Below are positions 20,501 to 26,942 of a stretch of 64,000 nt of DNA, piece after piece (within the stretch, counting starts at the first letter, position 1; every line of letters begins with the position of its first letter). The stretch comes from JAWKRB01 sp041389885. GTDB lineage: Bacteria > Myxococcota_A > Polyangia > Polyangiales > Ga0077539. The stretch lies in assembly GCA_041389885.1 (NCBI GenBank), contig JAWKRB010000032.1, positions 28,741 through 92,740 on the forward strand, read 5' to 3'. The notes beneath the pieces were generated by a model. It was not told the DNA's origin. It saw only the letters and a program-made list of their open reading frames with translations, and searched no databases. The translations under genes and the position numbers were made by a program.

Positions 20501-22210
20501 TCGGTGATGGACTACAAGGGCTGGAACGAAGACGCCCACGGCCTCGGCCGCTACGACCGCGCCTTCGTGATGCACGGCTACGTCGACATGGTCGAGTCGT
20601 TCGACCAGGTGCAGGAGCCGGCCACGGCGCTCAACGCCTTCGAGGGGATGACCGGCGGCTACCAGGGCGCGCTGCGGATCACCTACGAGCCGGTGACGGG
20701 GGGCTTCGCGCCCACGACGTACCACTACACGGACATCCCGCGCATCGTCGGGCTCAACGCCAACGGGCTGCCGAACATCGGGGACGACAACCGCTTCCCG
20801 GTGTTTCTCCGCGAGACCACGCGGCGGCTCTACGGCCCGAACTGGACGCCGGACCACACCAACGTCTCGCTCAACGGGCGCGACGGTCGACCCGTGGCGG
20901 GCGGCAAGGTGCTCGTGCCGTACATGTTCAACACCGACGGCTACGCCAACTCGATCTGGAACAACCAGCGCTACGACGCCGGCGCCGACATGTTCGAGTC
21001 GATGCGCTACGTCTCCAGCCGCTACCAGGACTACTACTTCGCCAACGCGTTCTCGCGCGGTCGGGCGAACTTCAACGTCGCCAGCTACCGCTCGCGCATG
21101 ACCGGCCGGTACATGGATCAGGCCTACTACTCCATGCGCGGCGTGGCCTACATCACGAACATCTACCAGAACCTCTTCGGCGGGAACGCCGGGTGGCAGG
21201 AGGTGCTGAACTCGCCGCACTTCCGCTCGGGCGCCCTCGGGGCGGCGACGATCGTCGACATGTTCGTGAACGCGATCGTGATGCCCAACGCGTCGCTGGT
21301 GAACCCCGCCGCGGGGCGCCACTGCCTCGCCGCCCGCGCCGACGGGTCCTCCGTGTGGGACCGGGTCAACGGCAACACCTGCGTGGACGTCCCCCTGGGC
21401 GCCGGGCGCGACTACCAGTCGCAGTACCCCTTCGGCGCGGGGCAGTACTGGCGCGAGCAGATCGTGAACGTGGGGTCGTTCCACGACAAGTCGCTCTCCC
21501 TCGACTACCTCACCGACACCTTCATCTGGTCGCCTGACCGCTTCCTCATCGAGTTCCAGGACCCGCAGCGGTTTCAGATCAACCTCTACACCCTGTACCC
21601 CGGACAGACCCTGCGCTTCTTCGGCTCGCTGCTCTCGCGCGACCACGCCGACATCGGCGCGCAGGTTCGCCCCCGCGGCGTCGGGGTGGAGCCCGAGATC
21701 ATCCGCACCCGGCTCCCGCTGCTGAACCTCCCACCGGGCACCGGCATGGGGCAGAACGGCCGCGACCCGATGCTCCGCGCCATCGACCCCAACCTCGGCT
21801 TCTCGCTGGAGCTGCAGGCGCTGACCTTCCTCTTCGGTCAGCTCGACGCGGCCTTCGACCGCAGCGCGCGGCTCTCGGCGCGGCTCTGGCGCGAGGGCGA
21901 CACCTGGGCGGTGCCCGCGGCCCCCGGCCGCGAGCTCGTGACCTTCACCAGCCCCTTCACCAACCTCACCTACTCCGCGGTGCACATCGGCGGCGCGGCG
22001 GGCGAGGCCGGCGCCCAGGTGGGCCTCTCGCAGCGCGACGCGGCGAGCAACGAGACCGGCATCACCGCGCGCATGCTGGGCTACGCGAACCTCCTCGCGA
22101 ACCGCTACCGGAGCTCGACGGGCGCCACCCGCACGAACCTCCAGTCGCAGCTCCAGGCGTACATCGACCTGCTCGAGCGCACGCGCGAGTTCTCCGGCCG
22201 CTTCAACTGA
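17564..22210 (+). CDS. Large secreted zinc metalloprotease, metzincin type
   Basis: Predicted 1548 aa. The zinc site HELGHSVGERH (903-913) fits HExxHxxGxxH, and the Met-turn lies in SSVMDY (Met about 982); this is the metzincin signature. The surrounding sequence resembles DUF4953-type metzincins. The N-terminus carries a hydrophobic segment (ALAALFIASVAVGSANC) and then QERAPINQVQP. It is probably a lipoprotein with Cys as anchor, though Asn at -1 is atypical. A small Cys-rich insert lies near residues 386-425. The ATG at 17564 is fixed by AGGAGG 6 nt upstream. It may serve predation or nutrient release; substrate unknown. Confidence 0.87.
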   Translation: MSDQRAQRGSGRGYSRPVDGRRRGSARALAALFIASVAVGSANCAQERAPINQVQPDYLDKSELIPVQYGLLTAGSRPGTISSAALQREAQWYHQVTILDKPPTTGRSGISSYTQVERIYWEATEGMLIARQAYDALRGGQNDPTRPSVGENARQTEIIAAYPITSHFDIRRTYNTTTGEENNVVAENDTDRPWHQRRFMRVDWSRNLVGSFNPLSGITGTIPAEPTSFNNTPDDANRPVFEYGPFNGQDRALRYFDVTNRMILQPNQVYVEGLGNIQACLLYDRLNESCQPADVTMRVAFRRVDPSRDYQPLAMDGHRFDRFGFFEDRRAGFNPSVGGPGQTEVRHFANRHNLWMQHHGKVTDLANANGATLDHKPSDAACTTDADCVGMSGTARCDASTRTCGEVYVRCAAPERGADDDETRRLADAQCAGLGAGAACDTDVTYVRGDGYGLCLLPYRRRQVRPIAYHLSPHYPEKMMPMTRTVAAEWNRVFRDAVVEARYRECLLDTTDAANAGSPERCAPWRDVNSERGRDARAVWVACHNPVWGTNPNLPGAHSLADVDAARAAGWDTEACGAQGTSARLGDLRYSMIASINQYDANGPWGLAQITGDPSTGEVLSGRGAVWQTVTDSQAAFATDMIRILNGDVTQDEYSQGQTILGAYDYIRANGAREERTGSNVPLTPRPVHRDIASRNELETLIQQSRMEHLHTVEPHQITADQIERLSVDLDGQRREDAFLRNLAGAYRDQLPTSGATESASARMASLRGTSIEASLMDREMLLAAGADPTAPATAAATERSSPFRQNSVQFRQLQSYYQGLMEQHECRYEPMAFSDDVISVMLHRFRRNEVPADVRFGERWNFHAAGQAGACPEQVEQGNCQLNYAEIRRYLEQYIGYGVMLHELGHSVGERHNFMGSADALNYHDDYWRWRVYAEAQSPTDPPIPADQLRPRFEHMAGGLPFYSPIEERNGVEEYGYSSVMDYKGWNEDAHGLGRYDRAFVMHGYVDMVESFDQVQEPATALNAFEGMTGGYQGALRITYEPVTGGFAPTTYHYTDIPRIVGLNANGLPNIGDDNRFPVFLRETTRRLYGPNWTPDHTNVSLNGRDGRPVAGGKVLVPYMFNTDGYANSIWNNQRYDAGADMFESMRYVSSRYQDYYFANAFSRGRANFNVASYRSRMTGRYMDQAYYSMRGVAYITNIYQNLFGGNAGWQEVLNSPHFRSGALGAATIVDMFVNAIVMPNASLVNPAAGRHCLAARADGSSVWDRVNGNTCVDVPLGAGRDYQSQYPFGAGQYWREQIVNVGSFHDKSLSLDYLTDTFIWSPDRFLIEFQDPQRFQINLYTLYPGQTLRFFGSLLSRDHADIGAQVRPRGVGVEPEIIRTRLPLLNLPPGTGMGQNGRDPMLRAIDPNLGFSLELQALTFLFGQLDAAFDRSARLSARLWREGDTWAVPAAPGRELVTFTSPFTNLTYSAVHIGGAAGEAGAQVGLSQRDAASNETGITARMLGYANLLANRYRSSTGATRTNLQSQLQAYIDLLERTREFSGRFN

Positions 22211-22216
22211 CCCCAC

Positions 22217-22242
22217 CGCGCGCGGCTTCAAGACCGCGCGCG
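22217..22242 (+). terminator. GC hairpin just after the metalloprotease stop
   Basis: Two 9-nt arms (22217-22225 and 22234-22242) pair perfectly around an 8-nt loop, 6 nt after the stop codon. No U-tract follows, so efficiency is uncertain. Confidence 0.4.
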
Positions 22243-22263
22243 CTCCCGGTACACTGCGCGCCC

Positions 22264-22319
22264 ATGACCCCTTCATGGCGCGCGGTGACCCGATGACCCT
22301 CACCTTCCCGAGGCCCTGA
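22264..22319 (+). other. Chain of two mini-ORFs before the quinone oxidoreductase gene
   Basis: A -10-like TACACT (22250-22255) is followed after 8 nt by an ATG opening a 10-codon ORF (22264-22296). This overlaps a second 8-codon ORF (22293-22319) by ATGA. The second stop is 2 nt before the GTG at 22322. If translated, they could couple ribosomes into the downstream gene. This is seen in sequence only, with no evidence of translation. Confidence 0.3.
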
Positions 22320-22321
22320 GC

Positions 22322-23296
22322 GTGCGCGCCGTTCGCTGCCACGCGCTGGGCGGTCCTTCTTCGCTGCAGGTCGACGCGCTCGACGACCCGACGCCCGGCG
22401 CGGGCGAGGTCGCCATCGACGTGCGCGCCGCGGGGGTGAACTTTCCCGAGGTGCTGCTCTCGTATGGGAAGTACCAGTTCAAGCCGCCGACGCCCTTCAT
22501 CCCCGGCGGCGAGCTCGCGGGCGTGGTGGCCGCCGTCGGCGAGGGCGTGACCTCGCTGCGCGTGGGCGACCGGGTCGCGGCCACGATGATCCACGGCGCC
22601 TTCGCCGAGCGCGTGGTGGCCCCCGAGCTCTCGGCGGTGCCCCTCCCCGAGGGCGTGTCCTTCGAGGTCGGCGCGATCACCCTGCTCACCTACGCGACGA
22701 CGTGGCACGCGCTCGTCGACCGCGCGGCGATCCAGCCCGGCGAGACGCTGCTGGTGCTCGGCGCGAGCGGCGGCGTGGGCGTCGCGGCGATTCAGGTCGG
22801 CAAGCTCCTCGGCGCGCGGGTCATCGCCGCCGCGAGCAGCCCCGAGAAGCTCGCGTTCTGCCGCGAGATGGGGGCCGACGAGGTCGTGTGCTACGCGACC
22901 GAAGACCTCAAGGAGCGGGTGAAGTCGCTCACCGGGGCCGCGGGCGCGAACGTGGTGTACGACCCCGTGGGGGGCGCCTACGCCGACCCCGCGCTGCGCG
23001 CCATCGCGTGGGAGGGGCGCTACCTCGTGGTGGGCTTCGCGTCGGGGGAGATCCCGCGCGTTCCGCTCAACCTCACGCTGCTCAAGGGCTGCCAGATCGT
23101 GGGGGTGTTCTGGGGCTCGTTCGCCGCGCGCGAGCCCGAGAAGAACCGCGCGAACTGCGCCGAGATCTTCGCCCACGTCGCCGCGGGCAGGCTCGCGCCG
23201 CACCTCGACGCGACCTTCTCCTTCGAGCGCGCGGGCGACGCGCTGCGGCGACTCGAGGCCCGCGCAGTGCGGGGCAAGGTCGCGCTGGTCCCGTAG
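22322..23296 (+). CDS. Zinc-free MDR-family NADPH:quinone oxidoreductase
   Basis: A 324-aa medium-chain dehydrogenase/reductase of the zeta-crystallin type. It has the N-terminal GroES-like part (PTPGAGEVAIDVRAAGVNFPE, then PGGELAGVV) and the NADPH-binding loop GASGGVGVAAIQ (about 148-159). The usual zinc-ligand cysteines of alcohol dehydrogenases are absent. It should reduce quinones or enoyl compounds in the cytoplasm. The GTG start follows directly after the mini-ORFs. It converges on the PhoD gene across a 22-bp palindrome. Confidence 0.9.
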   Translation: MRAVRCHALGGPSSLQVDALDDPTPGAGEVAIDVRAAGVNFPEVLLSYGKYQFKPPTPFIPGGELAGVVAAVGEGVTSLRVGDRVAATMIHGAFAERVVAPELSAVPLPEGVSFEVGAITLLTYATTWHALVDRAAIQPGETLLVLGASGGVGVAAIQVGKLLGARVIAAASSPEKLAFCREMGADEVVCYATEDLKERVKSLTGAAGANVVYDPVGGAYADPALRAIAWEGRYLVVGFASGEIPRVPLNLTLLKGCQIVGVFWGSFAAREPEKNRANCAEIFAHVAAGRLAPHLDATFSFERAGDALRRLEARAVRGKVALVP

Positions 23297-23318
23297 GGTC
23301 GTTCGAGCTCGAACGACC
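23297..23318. terminator. 22-bp perfect palindrome between convergent genes
   Basis: GGTCGTTCGAG and CTCGAACGACC form an uninterrupted palindrome that begins right after one stop codon and ends 6 nt before the opposite one. In RNA from either strand it folds to a 9-bp stem with a 4-nt loop. A bidirectional terminator is the simplest reading. Confidence 0.6.
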
Positions 23319-23324
23319 GCCGGC

Positions 23325-25112
23325 TCAGCGGGTGGGCTCGGCGATGCGCGCGCGCTGGTAGCGGTTCGCGCCGCGGGGCACGGCGTAGCCGCCGAAGAAG
23401 GTCTCGCGCTCTGACACCTCGAGGATCGGCGAGAACCACACCTCGGCCACCACGCGCTCGGGCCGCACGTCGACGACGCCGTAGCCGTGGCTCGCGAGCT
23501 CGAGGTCGACCTGGTGGGGGTTGCGGCGGAGGAAGCCCGCGCGCACGCCGGGGAGCACCGTCGACGCCGACGCGCCGAGCTGCTCGTCGAAGTTGCCGCG
23601 GGTGATCGAGGTCGGGAGGAACTCCGCGCCCACCGCGCCGGCGCCCGCGTCGGGGTCGTAGGGCCGCGCGGGGTTGACCGGGTCGTCGACCACGTCTTGA
23701 TACACCGTGAAATGCGAGTCGCCCGTGAGGAACACGTTGTCGACCACGCGCTGCTCTTGAAAGAAGCGAATCAGCCGCGAGCGCGCCGCGGGGTACTCCT
23801 GCCACCCGCTGAAGGCAGAGAACTCGGTGAAGACCTTCTGCATCCCGAGCAGCCGCCAGCGCGCGCGGCTCTCGCGCAGCGAGGCCGTCAGCCAGTCGTA
23901 CTGCGCCGCGCCGAGCACGCTCGCCCCGGCGTCGCCCGGGAGCCGCTCGCGCCCCTCGAAGACGAAGACGTCCACCGCGTAGAGGTCGACGAGGTCGCCG
24001 TAGCGCAGCGTGCGGTAGATCCGCTCGGGGGCATCGCCGTCGGCCTGCGGTGGCAGCGGGTTCCAGTCGCGAAAGGCCTGCACGCCGCCGCCCCAGGCCG
24101 GCGCGCTGCGCTCCATGTCGTGGTTGTCCCAGAGCATGAACCAGGGGTGCGCCGCCCGCGCCGCGCGCAGGTCGGGGTCGCGGAGGTAGAGCGCGTGTCG
24201 GCGCCGGTGGCTCGCGAGGTCGGTGAGCGCCTCGACCTCTCCCGACGCCGGGACGCGCACCCGCTCCTGCGCGTCGACGAAGTCGTAGATGTAGTCGCCG
24301 AGGTGCACGAAGAGGTCGAGGTCGTCGCGCTCCGCCAGCCGGCGGTACGCGTTGAAATACCCGCTGAACAAGCTGCTGCAGCTCGCCACCGCGAAGCGCG
24401 CGTGGGAGAGCGAGCCGACCGCCGCGGTGCGCGTTCGACCCAGCGCGCTGCGGGCGCCGTCGGCGGTCGCGAAGCGGTAGTAGTAGGTCGTCGCCGGCGC
24501 GAGGCCCGTGACCACGACGTGCGCCGCGCCGTCCCGGTCGCTCCGCGCGACGGCCTCGCCCCGCGCGACGACCTCGCGCAGCCAGGGATCGGTCGCGACG
24601 ACCCAGGTCACCGTGGGCGCGGGGTCGCGAGGCGCCAGCCGTGTCCAGAGGGTCACGCGGTCGCTGCCGGGGTCGCCCGACGCGACGCCGTGCGCGAAGG
24701 GACCACAGTCTGACGCGAGGCCCGGGAGCTCGAGCCCCGCCTCGGGCCGCGGGCGCACCTCGACGCGCAGCGACGCGACCGAGAGCGTGACCGGGTGCGC
24801 CACCGCGGGGGCGACGAAGACCAGGTCGGCGCCGCGAGCCTCGCCGTAGACCATCGGCCACCCCTCGATGCGCGTCGACGCTTGCGCCGCAGCGCCTTCG
24901 ATCACCACCTCGGCGCAGCTCTGCACCGTGCGGTCGGGGGGCGGCGGCGGGGGGACATCGGCGACGTCCTCGGGCTCGACGGCGGCGTCGGCGATGTCGT
25001 CGGGGGCCGCGACCTCGGGCGCGTCGACCGCCGCGGCGTCGACGGCGACGACCGGGCTCTGCGAGCACGACGCGAGCGCGAGGAGTGAGAGCGCGAGGCG
25101 CGGGCGGGTCAT
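23325..25112 (-). CDS. PhoD-like phosphatase/phosphodiesterase lipoprotein
   Basis: Predicted 595 aa. MTRPRLALSLLALASC is a lipoprotein signal, followed by an Asp/Ala/Val-rich tether to about residue 60. The catalytic part has the PhoD hallmarks GVASGDPGSDRVTLWTR, VHLGDYIYDF, WDNHDMERS and LTGDSHFTV, which supply the metal ligands. Members release phosphate from phosphodiesters or teichoic-acid-like polymers outside the cytoplasm and usually use Ca and Fe. The ATG at 25112 starts the signal peptide. TAGGCT ends 10 nt upstream and no Shine-Dalgarno sequence is visible. Regulation by phosphate is likely in this family, but I see no clear Pho box. Confidence 0.9.
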   Translation of the reverse strand: MTRPRLALSLLALASCSQSPVVAVDAAAVDAPEVAAPDDIADAAVEPEDVADVPPPPPPDRTVQSCAEVVIEGAAAQASTRIEGWPMVYGEARGADLVFVAPAVAHPVTLSVASLRVEVRPRPEAGLELPGLASDCGPFAHGVASGDPGSDRVTLWTRLAPRDPAPTVTWVVATDPWLREVVARGEAVARSDRDGAAHVVVTGLAPATTYYYRFATADGARSALGRTRTAAVGSLSHARFAVASCSSLFSGYFNAYRRLAERDDLDLFVHLGDYIYDFVDAQERVRVPASGEVEALTDLASHRRRHALYLRDPDLRAARAAHPWFMLWDNHDMERSAPAWGGGVQAFRDWNPLPPQADGDAPERIYRTLRYGDLVDLYAVDVFVFEGRERLPGDAGASVLGAAQYDWLTASLRESRARWRLLGMQKVFTEFSAFSGWQEYPAARSRLIRFFQEQRVVDNVFLTGDSHFTVYQDVVDDPVNPARPYDPDAGAGAVGAEFLPTSITRGNFDEQLGASASTVLPGVRAGFLRRNPHQVDLELASHGYGVVDVRPERVVAEVWFSPILEVSERETFFGGYAVPRGANRYQRARIAEPTR

Positions 25113-25163
25113 GGTGGCGCGGAGCCTACGCAACGCGCCCGCGGGAGGGCAATCGCGCCCCGC

Positions 25164-25616
25164 TCAGAGGTCGCGGGGGCCGGGCGCGCCCATGCGAATC
25201 CACGCGCGGATCATCTCGCGCTCATGGGCGGGCAGGCGCTCGGAGCTCTGAGGCATCGAGGTGCCGCAGACCCCCGCGTCGGCCGCGCACTCGGGGCGCC
25301 GGAGCATCTCGCCGTCGAGCTTGATCATCAGCCAGCTCTGCGAGGGGTCGCCCGGCGTCACCAGCCGGAGCGACGGGACCTCCTGCGACATGCTGGTGAG
25401 CAGGGAGGCGTAGGCCGTCTCGGGCGAGAGCTGCGGGTACGCGCGCAGGCCGCCGTGGCACGAGCTGAACGCGCAGCTCCGCGCGACGATCGCCTGCACG
25501 CTCTCCCAGGTGGGCGGGCCCGCGTCGGGGGCGCCCGCGTCCATGCCTCCGGGGGTCGCGCCCTCGCCGCAGCCGAGGGCGAGCGCCGCGGCCAGCGCCG
25601 CCAGACGCGCGCTCAC
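25164..25616 (-). CDS. Cytochrome c-like lipoprotein (CX4CH)
   Basis: A 150-aa protein with lipobox ALALGC (Cys 16). A single possible heme site reads CAFSSCH (48-54), i.e. CX4CH, not the standard CX2CH. Downstream are TSMPQSSERLP and IRAWIRMGAPG, the Met-containing loop and WIxxGA ending typical of small periplasmic cytochrome-like domains. It may carry electrons, though heme attachment is unproven. The GTG start overlaps the stop of the PHM-like gene by 4 nt (GTGA), so the two proteins are probably made together. Confidence 0.75.
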   Translation of the reverse strand: MSARLAALAAALALGCGEGATPGGMDAGAPDAGPPTWESVQAIVARSCAFSSCHGGLRAYPQLSPETAYASLLTSMSQEVPSLRLVTPGDPSQSWLMIKLDGEMLRRPECAADAGVCGTSMPQSSERLPAHEREMIRAWIRMGAPGPRDL

Positions 25617-26851
25617 GAGCCGCCTCCGGAGGCGTCGCTCGTCGCGGCCCCGGCGTCGGACGAGGGCGCGCAGCGCGCGGGCATGCACACCCGACCGCGG
25701 CTGTCGCCGGAGCACACCGAGCCGCTCCCGCACGAATCGTCGCTCGTGCACAGGGTGGTGCAGAACCACTGCCCCGCCGAGGGCGCGAGGGCGGCGAGGC
25801 AGAGCCCCGCCGCGCTCCCGGCGCACTCGCCCCCGCGAGGCGTGCAGAAGCGCCCCACGCCGCGCTCGTTGCCGCTCTCTCCAGGCTGCACGCAGCTCGA
25901 AGGGGGAACGCCGCCGTCGCCGGGGATCGCCGCGCCGTCGGGCGCCCCCGCGTCGGGGCGCACGGTGCCGTCTTCGATGCAGCCGTCGAGCTGATCGAAG
26001 GGCGTGTAGTACATCACCGCGGCGCACATCTCCTGGTCCGAGCTCTCGCCGTAGGGGACCTCGACCGCCGTGGGGTTGCTGTGAAAGCACCGCAGCGACA
26101 CCGACTCGTCGGCGCGCAGGGAGAAGTTCCTGGGCGTGGTGGGCTGCTCGCCGAAGTCCCAGTCGGTCTCGTAGAGGGCATCGGTGCTCTCCATCCCGCC
26201 GCGCACGAACTCGAGCCGCGAGCCGTACTTGTGCATGTGACCCAGCACCGCGAACACGCTCATGTCGCGGCCCGGGCGGCAGCTCATGGCGGTGCGGTGG
26301 TTCATCGCCCGCGGGGGCACGCGCACCGTGCGGTTGTCGAGCCCGAAGATCCCCGCCGGGACGAGCCGGCTGGCGGGGTCTGCGAGCGTCGCCGTCAGCG
26401 TCGTGCGCGCGCGAATCGGCGCCGCGGTCGCGTTCTGCAGGTGCAGCTGAATCAGCACCTGCTGCCCCCGCGGGAGCCGAATCCCTACGCCCTGCGGGAG
26501 CTCGAGGCGACCGCTCTCGACCCCGCCCAGGTAGAGCGGCGCCCAGGTCGTGCGAAAGAGCGTCCGGCACTCGAAGGTGCCGCTCTCTTCGGGCGCGAGG
26601 GTCTGCGCGAAGAAGATGTGGTGCGTGCCCGCGCCGTAGGTCGGCGCCATGGCGGTGATCAGCGTCTCCCGGTCGGCGGGCAGGGTCGCCGTCGTGCAGA
26701 GGTACTTCTCCTCCCCCGGCGCGAGCGTGTACTCGCCCGAGGCGATCGTCCACGTGAGCGGGGCCGGGTGGGGCGCCTGAGAGTCCCCGCACGAGACCAG
26801 GGTGCTGAGCGCGAGGCAGGCCATGGGGCGGAGCGGTCGGCGCGTCTTCAT
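25613..26851 (-). CDS. PHM-like copper type II monooxygenase lipoprotein
   Basis: A 412-aa lipoprotein (lipobox LVSC, Cys 21). The catalytic core resembles peptidylglycine alpha-hydroxylating monooxygenase. The first copper site has His-His at 77-78 and the His of IQLHLQN. The second has the HxH of LGHMHKYG and Met in DQEMCAAVMYY, matching EMC in PHM. The C-terminal third is a Cys-rich segment (about 330-395) after a low-complexity Asp/Gly linker. Members hydroxylate C-H bonds using copper, O2 and ascorbate or another reductant. The adjacent cytochrome-like lipoprotein is a candidate electron donor. Substrate unknown. Confidence 0.82.
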   Translation of the reverse strand: MKTRRPLRPMACLALSTLVSCGDSQAPHPAPLTWTIASGEYTLAPGEEKYLCTTATLPADRETLITAMAPTYGAGTHHIFFAQTLAPEESGTFECRTLFRTTWAPLYLGGVESGRLELPQGVGIRLPRGQQVLIQLHLQNATAAPIRARTTLTATLADPASRLVPAGIFGLDNRTVRVPPRAMNHRTAMSCRPGRDMSVFAVLGHMHKYGSRLEFVRGGMESTDALYETDWDFGEQPTTPRNFSLRADESVSLRCFHSNPTAVEVPYGESSDQEMCAAVMYYTPFDQLDGCIEDGTVRPDAGAPDGAAIPGDGGVPPSSCVQPGESGNERGVGRFCTPRGGECAGSAAGLCLAALAPSAGQWFCTTLCTSDDSCGSGSVCSGDSRGRVCMPARCAPSSDAGAATSDASGGGS

Positions 26852-26942
26852 CGCGGCGCAAGAGAAGCACGCGCCCCCTCCCCCGCGTCAACGCCCCGCG
26901 CGACTTGCCGCGCGGCGACGCGGCGGGGGTACGATCCACGTC

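Noticed and set aside
17543..23203. A 1886-aa open frame on the minus strand
   Set aside because: It is antisense to the metalloprotease and quinone oxidoreductase genes. Its translation is Val/Ala/Arg/Gly-rich with no motifs, as expected from GC-rich third positions.
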